Assembly: GCA_021776135.1 (NCBI GenBank)
Contig: JAJFGL010000006.1
Span: 1 to 64,000, forward strand
DNA from: Kiloniellaceae bacterium
GTDB lineage: Bacteria > Pseudomonadota > Alphaproteobacteria > Kiloniellales > J153
DNA: 64,000 nucleotides
Direction of reading: 5' to 3'
In this document: positions 43,243 through 51,200 of the stretch, piece after piece
Layout: every line of letters starts with the position of its first letter
Numbering within the stretch: position 1 is the stretch's first letter
Notes under the pieces: generated by a model
Told to the model about the DNA's origin: nothing
What the model saw: only the letters and a program-made list of their open reading frames with translations
The model's database searches: none
Program-made: the position numbers and the translations under genes

Positions 43243-43677
43243 GGCGGGTTCGACCGCGACGACCAGGCGCTTACCTAGCGCGTTGAGCGCGTCGTCGATC
43301 CGCGCCGGCTTGCTAGCGTGCGCGGGATCGAGCAGCCGGGTCACCGCCGAGGGCTGCGTGTCCAGGCGACGGGCGAGTTCCGCCGGGGTGATGCCGGCGT
43401 CGCGCAGCGCCAGATAGAGCGCGGCCTTGGCACCGATAAGACTGCCCGGCACGATCATTGGCCGACCGCGCGCGGCCGAGGGTGCGGGCAGGACATCACG
43501 CGCCAGGATACGGGCAGCCAAGGCTTCTTCCAGGCAGTCGGTGGCATTGACCATGGCCTCTGCCAGGGTGTCGCCCCAAGTCACCGCCTCGGGCAAATCG
43601 GGGAAAGCCACGGTGAAACCGGCCTCGTCCGGCGGGCCGCAATGTTCGGTGACATCGACAGGGAAAAGTAAACGCAT
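43237..43677 (-). CDS. hicB: HicB-type antitoxin
   Basis: 146 residues from ATG 43677 (GGAAAG upstream). The N-terminal part (YxxPVD-like LLFPVDV, EAGFTVAFPDLPEAVTWGDTLAEAMVNATDCLEEAL) is the partially degraded RNase H-like HicB fold. The C-terminal part (GITPAELARRLDTQPSAVTRLLDP) is a helix-turn-helix DNA-binding domain that would repress the operon. It lies 29 nt downstream of a broken hicA and overlaps the convergent oxidoreductase stop. Confidence 0.87.
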   Translation of the reverse strand: MRLLFPVDVTEHCGPPDEAGFTVAFPDLPEAVTWGDTLAEAMVNATDCLEEALAARILARDVLPAPSAARGRPMIVPGSLIGAKAALYLALRDAGITPAELARRLDTQPSAVTRLLDPAHASKPARIDDALNALGKRLVVAVEPAA

Positions 43678-43706
43678 GATGGTTCTTTCCAAAAATGGTT
43701 TAGCAG

Positions 43707-43916
43707 TCAGTTCAGGGCATCGCGCGACAGGCCAAGCTGGCGCAGAACCAAGGCGGCATAGCCGGGTTTCAACTCGCCATCCTTCACGATAGTGCGCCGC
43801 GCGCCGAGCGTGACGGTAACGTGACTGCCCTAGCCCCGCGACTTCGCGACGTCAAAGGCCAAGTCGTTGTTGCGGGCATGACGCCGAAGCCGGGACAAGA
43901 ACTTATCGCGTTTCAT
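43707..43916 (-). pseudogene. hicA: hicA toxin gene interrupted by an in-frame amber codon
   Basis: Translating from ATG 43916 gives MKRDKFLSRLRRHARNNDL...KSRG, then TAG at 43830-43832 (codon 29), then GSHVTVTLGARRTIV through LGLSRDALN and TGA at 43707. The reading frame is otherwise intact at 69 codons, the usual HicA length. The residue before GSH is normally Lys, Glu or similar. The catalytic His32 follows the stop, so the toxin should not be made. One base change would restore the gene. Confidence 0.85.
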
Positions 43917-43937
43917 GTCATCCTAATTATATGCACT

Positions 43938-43978
43938 TCTGCGAAAACAACAAGAAAAAACATTCGCAGATATGCGAA
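43938..43978. promoter_or_regulatory. Probable HicB operator / hicAB promoter region
   Basis: TCTGCGAA (43938-43945) and TTCGCAGA (43963-43970) form a perfect inverted repeat, and a third TGCGAA follows at 43973. The region is AT-rich and lies just upstream of hicA, where HicB normally binds its own promoter. Confidence 0.55.
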
Positions 43979-43991
43979 CGGCAATTAACTA

Positions 43992-44012
43992 CCCGTTCCC
44001 TTGGTCTTAGGC
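43992..44012 (+). repeat. Right copy of the 21-bp direct repeat flanking hicBA
   Basis: Identical over 21 bases to 43222-43242. The two copies enclose hicB, hicA and their operator (about 770 bp apart). In this position it no longer ends a gene. Confidence 0.85.
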
Positions 44013-44081
44013 AGCTGATGCGGTTAGACTGCCCGCCGTTTCGGCACGCCTGGGGGCGGCTGTATCCTAGGGGAAAACACC

Positions 44082-44276
44082 ATGAATATCGTTCGTATTA
44101 TCTTGGCCATTTTCTTGCCGCCCGTGGCGGCTTTTTTGACCGTCGGCATCGGCCTGCATTTCTGGCTCAACATCCTGCTGACCCTATTCTTCTTCGTGCC
44201 TGGGATGATTCATGCCCTCTGGCTGGTGGTGCGCCGGGCCGGTAATAATTCCATCCCGAACATTCCCGGCACTTAA
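44082..44276 (+). CDS. yqaE: YqaE/Pmp3-family small membrane protein
   Basis: 64 residues with two transmembrane helices: IVRIILAIFLPPVAAFLTVGIG and FWLNILLTLFFFVPGMIHALWLVVRR. The FLPPVAAFL and LTLFFFVPGMIHA signatures are those of Pmp3/YqaE proteins. These affect membrane potential and salt or cold tolerance in yeast and plants. The bacterial role is unclear. Confidence 0.9.
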   Translation: MNIVRIILAIFLPPVAAFLTVGIGLHFWLNILLTLFFFVPGMIHALWLVVRRAGNNSIPNIPGT

Positions 44277-44298
44277 ACCCGCGATTTTCCGCCATTCA

Positions 44299-44375
44299 CC
44301 GTCACACGCCGCGTTTAAAAGCAAAAGTGTGACGGTCATCACACGCGTTCTTCACGATTTAGTGATGGTCGTCAC
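44299..44375. promoter_or_regulatory. Array of CRP/FNR-like dyads
   Basis: TGTGACGGTCATCACA at 44328-44343 matches the CRP consensus TGTGA-N6-TCACA exactly. GTGATGGTCGTCAC at 44362-44375 is a second, nearly identical dyad about three helical turns away. CCGTCACAC at 44299-44307 is an inverted half that also pairs with GTGTGACGG at 44327-44335. The array points toward the gene-free stretch 44400-44736. Confidence 0.55.
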
Positions 44376-44394
44376 ATACGCCGCGCCGAAGCCT

Positions 44395-44740
44395 CCCTAA
44401 ATTTAAAAGCGTCCGAAGGAAATCGGGCTTTTTCTCGGACCTTCGCCCGGTCCAGTTCCGGCCAGGATGGCCGGTACGGGCGGCGGCTTCGAGACACAGG
44501 GAGGTTACCGGCGTGCGGCATCGACTCGACCCAGCCATAACCAGAGACCGGCCGCCAAGTCCGCACGACGCGGGCATGACCGGTCACGGTTCCAGGCGGG
44601 CCAGGATGCCGGACGGCCGCAGGTACGCAAAGCCGCGCTAGTAGCCGCTCAAAGTTCGTGAGCGTCGGGTCTTTCGAAGGTCATCGGACGATCCAGCCAC
44701 GGGGAGGCCCCGCCAGGAAGGCGGGGCCTTTTATTTGCCC
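44395..44740 (+). ncRNA. Candidate small RNA or long 3' UTR
   Basis: About 340 bases with no convincing protein gene on either strand, bounded by CRP-like sites on the left and a strong plus-strand terminator on the right. Self-complementary segments include CCGAAGG (44413-44419) with CCTTCG (44440-44445). I could not match it to RNase P, tmRNA, 4.5S or 6S RNA. It may instead be the 3' untranslated part of the yqaE transcript. Confidence 0.3.
44706..44736 (+). terminator. Strong rho-independent terminator
   Basis: GGCCCCGCC (44706-44714) and GGCGGGGCC (44720-44728) form a 9-bp GC stem with loop AGGAA, followed by TTTTATTT. The T run is on the plus strand only, so it ends a rightward transcript and not the aldolase gene that converges on it. 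Confidence 0.85.
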
Positions 44741-44755
44741 CCCGGCCGGTCCGCC

Positions 44756-45517
44756 TCAGGTCCGGTAGTCGGCCTCTTCCTCGTCCAGGATCTCTTTCAG
44801 GGCCAGGAAATGGCGGTCGGACAGCTCCGAATAGTCGCGCCATTGCTGGGCGGTCTTGCGGGCCACGGCGTCGGTGGCCACGGCCAGCTCGCGCCCGGTC
44901 ATGTAGGCGGTGATCAGGGTCTTGCAGGCCCGCTCGAAGTAATACATCTCGTCGAAGGTCTGGGCCACGGTGGCATGGGCGAACAAAACCCCGTGATTGC
45001 CCAGGACAAGGACGGTCTTGTCGCCCAGCTTGGTGGCCAGGCGCTCCGCCTCCTCGCCGACGCCCATGCCGTCGTAACCGTCGTCGTAGGCGACTGAGTC
45101 GTAGAAGTGCATGGTGTTCTGGTCGATCGGCAGCATCCTGGGGTCCTTGAGCGTGGCCAGGACCGTCGCGTATTTGGAATGAACGTGCATGACGCAGCGC
45201 GCATGGGGCGCCCGGCGGTGGATGGCGCCGTGGATATCCCAGGCGGTCTCGTCGGGCGCGTCGGGCTGGTTCATGGTCTCGCTATCGTGGGCATCCAGAA
45301 GCAACAGCTCGCTGGCCCGCACCCGGGAGAAATGCCGGCTGTTCGGATTCATCAGGAATTGCGAGCCATCGCCGGATACCGCCAGACTGAAATGGTTGGC
45401 GACCCCTTCGTGCATTCCGAAGCGCGCGGTCCAGCGAAAGGCGCAAGCCAGATCAACGCGGTCCTCCCAGTGCGGATCGCTGTTGCGCCGGTTGTCGTGC
45501 AGTGTGGTTACGGTCAT
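44756..45517 (-). CDS. Class II aldolase/adducin-family protein
   Basis: 253 residues. The zinc histidines are visible in MHVHSKYATVLATLKDP and GNHGVLFAHAT, and the N-terminal RWTARFGMHEGVANHFSL binding loop is present. Relatives include fuculose-phosphate aldolase and decarboxylases, so the substrate is not fixed. Its start overlaps the stop of the TetR gene by 4 bp, making a regulator-enzyme operon. Confidence 0.82.
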   Translation of the reverse strand: MTVTTLHDNRRNSDPHWEDRVDLACAFRWTARFGMHEGVANHFSLAVSGDGSQFLMNPNSRHFSRVRASELLLLDAHDSETMNQPDAPDETAWDIHGAIHRRAPHARCVMHVHSKYATVLATLKDPRMLPIDQNTMHFYDSVAYDDGYDGMGVGEEAERLATKLGDKTVLVLGNHGVLFAHATVAQTFDEMYYFERACKTLITAYMTGRELAVATDAVARKTAQQWRDYSELSDRHFLALKEILDEEEADYRT

Positions 45518-46101
45518 CGCGGGTTCCCTTTGTCAGCTTGGCGCGCTTCAAGTAAACGCGCCTCGGTCAGGCCGGTGGCGATCTCATCGAAAACCGTAAG
45601 ATTGCCTAAATTCCGCGCCACGATCATGGCGCCTTCCAGTGCGGAAAGAATAACCAGAGCCTGACGCCGAAGGGAAGCGTCTTCCGCCGCCCCTAGCTGC
45701 CCAGGCCTAGACAGGGCGCGTTCCAGCCACGCGGTATTGAGCTCACAGAAGCGTTTGGCCTCCCCGGCGACTTCGGCCGGCAGGGCCGTGTTTTCAGCCC
45801 CCAGAACGCCGCAGAGGCACATCTGGCCGTCCTGGGTCAGCCCGGCGCGGAAGGCGGCCACGTAGGTATTCATTGGGTCTCGCGAAGCCCCGGGATCGCC
45901 CAAGGCGGCCATGAAACGCTCCGTGTAGCGGCGCGCGACCGCCGCGCCCAGGTCGGATTTGGCGGGAAAATGATAGTGAACGCTGGCCGACTTGATCCCC
46001 GCCGCAGACGCGATATCGCGGAAACTGAAGCCGTTGTAGCCATTACGCCTAACCAGTCTCTCGGCAATATCGAGTATCTCGCCCGCCTTCGAAGCCGTCA
46101 T
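45514..46101 (-). CDS. TetR/AcrR-family transcriptional regulator
   Basis: 195 residues. The N-terminal helix-turn-helix (about residues 8-50) contains NGYNGFSFRDIASAAGIKSASVHYHFPAKSDLG, typical of TetR. The C-terminal two-thirds is the ligand-binding domain. It is divergent from an SDR gene with two CTAT/ATAG dyads between them, so it probably represses both itself with the aldolase and the SDR gene. Confidence 0.88.
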   Translation of the reverse strand: MTASKAGEILDIAERLVRRNGYNGFSFRDIASAAGIKSASVHYHFPAKSDLGAAVARRYTERFMAALGDPGASRDPMNTYVAAFRAGLTQDGQMCLCGVLGAENTALPAEVAGEAKRFCELNTAWLERALSRPGQLGAAEDASLRRQALVILSALEGAMIVARNLGNLTVFDEIATGLTEARLLEARQADKGNPR

Positions 46102-46120
46102 ATTCCTCTCCCGTTCTCAA

Positions 46121-46186
46121 TCTATCGTTAGATAGGGCTTGAAGCTTGGTTTTGGAAGATCATATCTCCATTCTACCTATTGATAG
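46121..46186. promoter_or_regulatory. Putative TetR operators in the divergent region
   Basis: CTATCGTTAGATAG at 46121-46134 and CTATTGATAG at 46177-46186 share the palindromic core CTATyGwTAG, one near each divergent start. The binding protein is inferred to be the adjacent TetR. Confidence 0.5.
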
Positions 46187-46207
46187 ATATATGGAAGATA
46201 TATCGAT

Positions 46208-46981
46208 ATGAAACCGGAAAAGAACGCCGTGGCCTTGATCCTTGGGGGATCCAGCGGCATGGGCCTGGAAACGGCCAAGCGGCTGCGCGCCCAGGGCCTG
46301 AACATTGTCTTGGTCGCCCGCGACCGGGCCAAGCTGCAACAAGCCAAGGCCAGCTTGGCCGAAAGCGGAATCGGCCGGGTCGAGACCTTGGCCGCCGATC
46401 TTACGGAGGAAGCGCAAATCGAGGGTCTGATCGCGACTCTGGACGCGGAACCGCGCCACATCGCGTATCTGGTGAACGCCGCCGGCACCTTTAAACCATT
46501 GCCTTTCCTTGAGCACGCCAAGGCCGACTACGACGCCTACGCCGATCTCAACCGGGGCCTGTTCTTCCTGACCCAGGCGGTGACCCGGAACATGAAGCGC
46601 CATGGCGGCGGCGCGATCGTCAACATCGGCTCCATGTGGGCCAAGCAGGCGATCAAGGCGACCCCATCATCGGCCTATTCCATGGCCAAGGCCGGCCTCC
46701 ATTCCCTGACCCAGCATCTGGCGATGGAATTGGCGGAGCATGGCATACGGGTCAACGCGGTCTCACCCGCGGTCGTGGTCACGCCGATCTACGGTTCCTT
46801 TATCGAGCCGGACAAGATCGAGGAGACCCTGGCCGGCTTCGACGGCTTTCACCCCTTGGGCCGGGTCGGCCGCGCCGAAGATATTGCTTCGGTGGCCGCG
46901 TTCTTGTTATCGGAGCAGGCCGCCTGGGTGACCGGCGCGGTCTGGGACGCCGACGGCGGGGTCATGGCCGGGCGAAATTAA
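46208..46981 (+). CDS. Short-chain dehydrogenase/reductase
   Basis: 257 residues. The cofactor motif is ILGGSSGMGLETAKRL (TGxxxGxG variant), the active site NIGSMWAKQ...SAYSMAKAG gives Ser, Tyr and Lys, and the C-terminal VTGAVWDADGGVMAGRN is typical. It is an oxidoreductase of unknown substrate, probably controlled by the divergent TetR. Confidence 0.88.
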   Translation: MKPEKNAVALILGGSSGMGLETAKRLRAQGLNIVLVARDRAKLQQAKASLAESGIGRVETLAADLTEEAQIEGLIATLDAEPRHIAYLVNAAGTFKPLPFLEHAKADYDAYADLNRGLFFLTQAVTRNMKRHGGGAIVNIGSMWAKQAIKATPSSAYSMAKAGLHSLTQHLAMELAEHGIRVNAVSPAVVVTPIYGSFIEPDKIEETLAGFDGFHPLGRVGRAEDIASVAAFLLSEQAAWVTGAVWDADGGVMAGRN

Positions 46982-47676
46982 GCAGGAATCTTCAACCAGT
47001 CTTTCAGAAATCCATCGAGCCAGGCGGACAGCGGCGTGTCGTAGCGGGCCGCGTCCGCCTCTTGACGGGCGCGCGGATGGGCGTTGGGGTTGTCCAGCAT
47101 GTGGGCGGCCTTATCCATCCAGCGGGTCATGACCGGGATCGTGACTTCGGGGTGGAACTGTAAGCCGTAGACATTTTCGTTATAGAGGAAAGCCTGGTTC
47201 GGAAACACCGGGCCGCAGGCCATGGCGGTGGCGGTTGCCGGTATTTCGAAGCCTTCCTTGTGCCAGTGATAGACGTGGCTGACCCCGTCCAGAAACCCGT
47301 TGACGCCGGGCGCCACCTCGACCGGCACATAGCCGATCTCGAACAAGCCTTCGGGGTGCATCTCGACCTTGCCGCCGAGCACCCGCGCCATAAGTTGCGC
47401 GCCCAGGCATATGCCGAGAAAGGGCTTGCCGGTTTCAAGCCAGGCCTCGATCCAATCCATCTCGCTTCGTATATAAGGCTTCTCCATATCGTCGTTGGCG
47501 CTCTCGGCGCCGCCATAGACAATGACCGCCGCCGATTCGTCCTTGGGATCGGGCAAGGCCTCGCCCTTGGCCGGGCAGGCCCAGTGAAGATCGAATCCCC
47601 ATTCCGCCAGGCGCGCCGAGGCCCGGTCGTCGCGCTGACCGACCTCGTGATCTATGAGAATGATTTTCCGGCTCAT
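46978..47676 (-). CDS. Class I glutamine amidotransferase-like protein
   Basis: 232 residues. The nucleophile Cys90 is in GICLGAQLMARVLGG, and the His-Glu pair is in LQFHPEVTIPV. It is a stand-alone domain resembling YfeJ/GMP-synthase-like amidotransferases. The acceptor is unknown. Its start overlaps the stop of the Fe-S protein by 4 bp, and its stop overlaps the convergent SDR stop. Confidence 0.85.
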   Translation of the reverse strand: MSRKIILIDHEVGQRDDRASARLAEWGFDLHWACPAKGEALPDPKDESAAVIVYGGAESANDDMEKPYIRSEMDWIEAWLETGKPFLGICLGAQLMARVLGGKVEMHPEGLFEIGYVPVEVAPGVNGFLDGVSHVYHWHKEGFEIPATATAMACGPVFPNQAFLYNENVYGLQFHPEVTIPVMTRWMDKAAHMLDNPNAHPRARQEADAARYDTPLSAWLDGFLKDWLKIPA

Positions 47677-48371
47677 TTGGGTACCTTATCTTCTCGCCGG
47701 GCGCGCAAAAAGGCTTCCATGTGAAAGCGGGCCTGCGCCTTTTCGTGAGCGGCGCTTCGCCCGATAGGACAGGCCCGCCGCGCCCGGCAACCCAGGTCCA
47801 TGCAGTCTGCGCCCTCAGGCGTGGAAATGTGCTTAACGCAACTTGGCACGTCGTAACCGGCGCTGGAAAAGGCCCCTACCGGGCAGGCGGTTAGGCAGGG
47901 CCTGTCCAGACAGGTATCGCAAGGGCGCACGCGCACATCGCGCGCCGGCATCTCGATTCGTTCGGCGAAGGCCAGGGCCCCGCGATAGGCATGCCATAGT
48001 CCGTGATCGGGATGGATCAGAATACCCAGCGGCGATTCGGCTACCGGTTCCGCGCGCTTGGCCCAGGCCACGAAGGGCAGATAGGGCGGCCCGCCAAAGG
48101 GAAACAGAGCCAGTGCCCCCAAGTCTACCGCCAAGCTTTCGAGGATCCGGGCGCTCCAGCTGTCCAGGGGGTCCGGCGCCCCGTTCGCGAACTCGGGCGC
48201 CCGCGTGCAAATCGCCCACAGCCCGGGGCCCGCGTTGCCGGCCAGGATTACGCTGCGCGCCGGCCGGCCGCCGGGCAAGGGAGGCACCCGGTCCCCGGCC
48301 TCGGGGTGAAAACCGCCACGCGCGATCAAACCGTGCCGGGCCAGGGACGTGCCAATCTCCGCATACTTCAT
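47673..48371 (-). CDS. 4Fe-4S ferredoxin-like protein (epoxyqueuosine-reductase-like C-terminus)
   Basis: The N-terminus is uncertain. ATG 48371 has GGAG at 6 nt and gives 232 residues, while ATGs at 48383 and 48398 lack sites. The C-terminal CDTCLDRPCLTACPVGAF and CMDLGCRARRACPIG resemble the two 4Fe-4S motifs of QueG-type proteins. The N-terminal part (ARHGLIARGGFHPE, VILAGNAGPGLWAI) resembles the same group without a clear B12 site. It is an electron-transfer protein of unknown partner, co-transcribed with the amidotransferase. Confidence 0.72.
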   Translation of the reverse strand: MKYAEIGTSLARHGLIARGGFHPEAGDRVPPLPGGRPARSVILAGNAGPGLWAICTRAPEFANGAPDPLDSWSARILESLAVDLGALALFPFGGPPYLPFVAWAKRAEPVAESPLGILIHPDHGLWHAYRGALAFAERIEMPARDVRVRPCDTCLDRPCLTACPVGAFSSAGYDVPSCVKHISTPEGADCMDLGCRARRACPIGRSAAHEKAQARFHMEAFLRARREDKVPK

Positions 48372-48511
48372 CGCCCGCTCCATCGCCGCGGCCCGCATGC
48401 TGGGGCCCGCCGGATGCCGGTGCAAGCCCCCCTTGACGCGGCCGTGGAATGGGTTCATTCGCAGTGACTTGCCAGCGCCGGGGGACGCTGAAGCATTGTA
48501 GTGGAGAATCC

Positions 48512-49474
48512 ATGACCGGCGTGCCGGAACAGGCGCCGCAAACCTTCGGGTTCCTAGTGGTCCCGCAGTTCTCGCTGTTGAACTTCGGCGCGGCCAGCGA
48601 TCCCTTGCGTTCCGCCAACCGCTTGACCGGCCGGAACCTGTATTCATGGCGCGCCTACGCCATGGACGATATCCGGATACCCGCCTCCAACGGCATCGAT
48701 ATCGTCGCCAATAGCCTGTTCACGGATTTGGAGCGTATCGACAACCTGATCGTGGTCGCGGGCCTGGAGCCATACCGCTATGCGCAAACGCCGGTTCTGG
48801 CGCGCCTGCGCCGCTTGGCCAGGTCCGGTTGCCGTCTGGGTGCGATATCGACGGGGAGTTACATCCTGGCCAAGGCCGGTCTTCTGGATGGCTACAAATG
48901 CACCATCCATTGGGAAAGCCTGGATTCGTTCCGGGAGGAATTTCCCAAGCTGGAGGTTACCCAGGAACTTTACGAAATCGACCGTGACCGCATGACCTGC
49001 TCGGGCGGAACCGCGGCCATGGACATGATGCTGGGCTTGATCGCCCTGGATCACGGCCGCGATCTCGCGACCGCCGTGGCCGAGCAGTTCATCCACGGCC
49101 CAATCCGCGACCAATGGGCACCCCAGCGCATGGACCTGAGAAGCCGGTTGGGCACCGCCCATCCCAAGCTTCTGGCGGTGGTCGGCCTGATGGAACAAAA
49201 TCTGGAGGATCCCCTCGCACGTTCGGACCTGGCCCGCCGCGTCGGCTTGTCGACCCGCCAGTTGGAGCGCCTGTTTCGCGGCTACCTGAAGCGCACCCCA
49301 ACCCGGTATTATCTGGAATTGCGGCTGTTACGCGCTCGCGGCCTCTTGACCCAAACCGCCATGTCGGTGCTGGATGTCGCCATGGCTTGCGGCTTTGTCT
49401 CGGCCTCGCACTTTTCCAAGTGTTACCGCGATTTCTTCGAACGCACGCCGCGCGAGGACCGTAGCGACGCTTAA
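48512..49474 (+). CDS. GlxA-family transcriptional regulator (DJ-1/PfpI plus AraC HTH)
   Basis: 320 residues from ATG 48512 (GGAGA site). The N-terminal DJ-1/PfpI-like domain (about 8-190) starts TFGFLVVPQFSLLNFGAASDPLR. The C-terminal AraC domain (about 220-318) contains RSDLARRVGLSTRQLERLFRGYLKRTPTRYYLELRL. The family includes GbdR, CdhR and ArgR-type regulators of glycine betaine, carnitine and amino acid use. The nearby hutH and the sarcosine genes are possible targets, but this is inference. Confidence 0.85.
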   Translation: MTGVPEQAPQTFGFLVVPQFSLLNFGAASDPLRSANRLTGRNLYSWRAYAMDDIRIPASNGIDIVANSLFTDLERIDNLIVVAGLEPYRYAQTPVLARLRRLARSGCRLGAISTGSYILAKAGLLDGYKCTIHWESLDSFREEFPKLEVTQELYEIDRDRMTCSGGTAAMDMMLGLIALDHGRDLATAVAEQFIHGPIRDQWAPQRMDLRSRLGTAHPKLLAVVGLMEQNLEDPLARSDLARRVGLSTRQLERLFRGYLKRTPTRYYLELRLLRARGLLTQTAMSVLDVAMACGFVSASHFSKCYRDFFERTPREDRSDA

Positions 49475-49534
49475 CCGCAGACAAGTAAACCACGGCCTGG
49501 CTGGGCTTCTGGAATTCGGCATAGAAAGCGACTC

Positions 49535-51091
49535 ATGATCGACGCCTCACCCTTTGTCATGAAACCCGGCCGGCTGACGCTCGGCGATCTGCATTCCCTG
49601 TGGCGCGGCGTCCGCCGGGTCGAACTGGATCCCGCGTGCGGCCCCAAAATCGACGCCGCCGCCGGCTTGGTCGCCGAGATCCTTCGCGATGGGCGCCGGG
49701 TCTATGGCATCAACACAGGCTTTGGGAGTCTGGCGAATACCACGATCGCGGCCGGCCAGCTAAGCGAATTGCAGCGCCGCCTGGTCCTATCCCATTCCGC
49801 CGGGGTCGGCGCGCCCTTGTCCGCGCGGGTCGTGCGTTTGGTTCTGATTCTGAAAGTCAACGCCTTGGCGCGCGGCCATTCCGGCATCCGGCGCCAGGTC
49901 ATCGACGCCCTTTTGACCCTGCTCAATGCCGATGTCCTGCCGGTCATCCCGGCCAAGGGTTCGGTCGGCGCCTCCGGCGACTTGGCGCCCCTCGCCCACA
50001 TGGCGGCCGTGCTTTTAGGCGAAGGCGAAGCCACCCTTGGCGGTGCGCGCATGCCGGCGAAGCAGGCGCTAAAACAGATCGGCATGGCCCCGATCGCGCT
50101 TGAGGCCAAGGAAGGCCTCGCGTTACTGAACGGCACGCAGGTTTCGACCGCGCTGGCCTTGGAGGGATTGTTCGCCGGCTTGGACGTCTTCGCCGCCGCC
50201 CTGACCGCCGGCGCCATGTCCGTCGACGCCATGCTGGGAAGCGACGTTCCCTTCGATGCGAAGATTCACGAGGTGCGGGGCCAGGCCGGCCAAATCGCGG
50301 TCGCGCGCCTGATGAGAAACCTGCTCCATGGCAGCGAGATCCGCGCGTCCCATCTGGATTGCGACCGGGTTCAAGACCCCTATTCCCTGCGCTGCCAACC
50401 GCAGGTCATGGGCGCAGTTCTGGATACATTCGAAACCGCCGCCGCGACCCTGCTGTGCGAGGCCAATGCCGTTTCCGACAACCCCTTGGTATTCGCAGAA
50501 CAGGGTGAGGTTCTTTCGGGCGGGAATTTCCATGCCGAACCGGTGGCCTTCGCCGCCGATGCCCTGGCTATCGCCATGGCGGAAATCGGTTCCTTGTCGG
50601 AACGGCGCCTGGCCCTGCTGGTCGATGCGCATATGAGCGCCCTGCCCGCCTTCCTGGTTGCCGAACCTGGCCTCAATTCCGGTTTCATGATCGCCCAAGT
50701 TACGGCCGCGGCTTTAGTCAGCGAGAACAAAATACTGACCCATCCGGCCTCGGTCGATTCTATACCGACCTCGGCCAACCAGGAAGATCATGTCTCCATG
50801 GCCACCCATGGCGCGCGGCGCCTGGGAGATATCGCCTGGAACTGCGGCCATGTGGTGGCCATTGAACTCTTGGCCGCGGCCCAGGGAATCGACTTGCGCC
50901 GGCCCTTGAAAACCTCCCCGCTCCTAATCCAAGCCCTGACGGCGGTACGCGGGCAGGCGGCCTTCCTGAACCAGGACCGTCCCCTGGCGCCCGATATCGC
51001 GGCGGTGTTCGAGTTGGTGGCAGCTGGCCGATTCCGCCAAGTATTATTCGATATCGAACAAGTATCTGCCTTAACCATCTTATTTTCATAA
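49535..51091 (+). CDS. hutH: Histidine ammonia-lyase
   Basis: 518 residues. The self-processing Ala-Ser-Gly triad in [16 protein letters not shown] forms the MIO cofactor, and [13 protein letters not shown] and NPLVF...GNFHAEPVA are family signatures. It converts L-histidine to urocanate and ammonia. hutU and hutG are 26 and 31 kb away, so the pathway is not an operon here. The gene is 60 nt downstream of the GlxA-type regulator on the same strand. Confidence 0.92.
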   Translation: MIDASPFVMKPGRLTLGDLHSLWRGVRRVELDPACGPKIDAAAGLVAEILRDGRRVYGINTGFGSLANTTIAAGQLSELQRRLVLSHSAGVGAPLSARVVRLVLILKVNALARGHSGIRRQVIDALLTLLNADVLPVIPAKGSVGASGDLAPLAHMAAVLLGEGEATLGGARMPAKQALKQIGMAPIALEAKEGLALLNGTQVSTALALEGLFAGLDVFAAALTAGAMSVDAMLGSDVPFDAKIHEVRGQAGQIAVARLMRNLLHGSEIRASHLDCDRVQDPYSLRCQPQVMGAVLDTFETAAATLLCEANAVSDNPLVFAEQGEVLSGGNFHAEPVAFAADALAIAMAEIGSLSERRLALLVDAHMSALPAFLVAEPGLNSGFMIAQVTAAALVSENKILTHPASVDSIPTSANQEDHVSMATHGARRLGDIAWNCGHVVAIELLAAAQGIDLRRPLKTSPLLIQALTAVRGQAAFLNQDRPLAPDIAAVFELVAAGRFRQVLFDIEQVSALTILFS

Positions 51092-51165
51092 AGATTAGGA
51101 AGTTTGGTATCTGCCCTGGACGCTAACTAGGCATGAAGATATTATCCGGTTATAAAGAAAACAAA

Positions 51166-51184
51166 TGGTATAGATTATATACCA
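51166..51184. promoter_or_regulatory. Palindrome upstream of marR-like gene
   Basis: TGGTATA-GATTA-TATACCA is a perfect 7-bp dyad in an AT-rich stretch 17 nt before the regulator start, a common position for an autoregulatory MarR operator. A half-site-like TTGGTATCT lies at 51104. Confidence 0.55.
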
Positions 51185-51200
51185 ATTCAAAAGGTCGGAA

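Noticed and set aside
44467..44661. 64-codon frame in the candidate small-RNA region
   Set aside because: It is rich in Arg, Gly and Ala without motif. The region has strong secondary structure, so an RNA or untranslated region is the better reading.
44400..44740. RNase P RNA, 4.5S RNA or tmRNA
   Set aside because: The conserved core words of these RNAs were not found in the interval.
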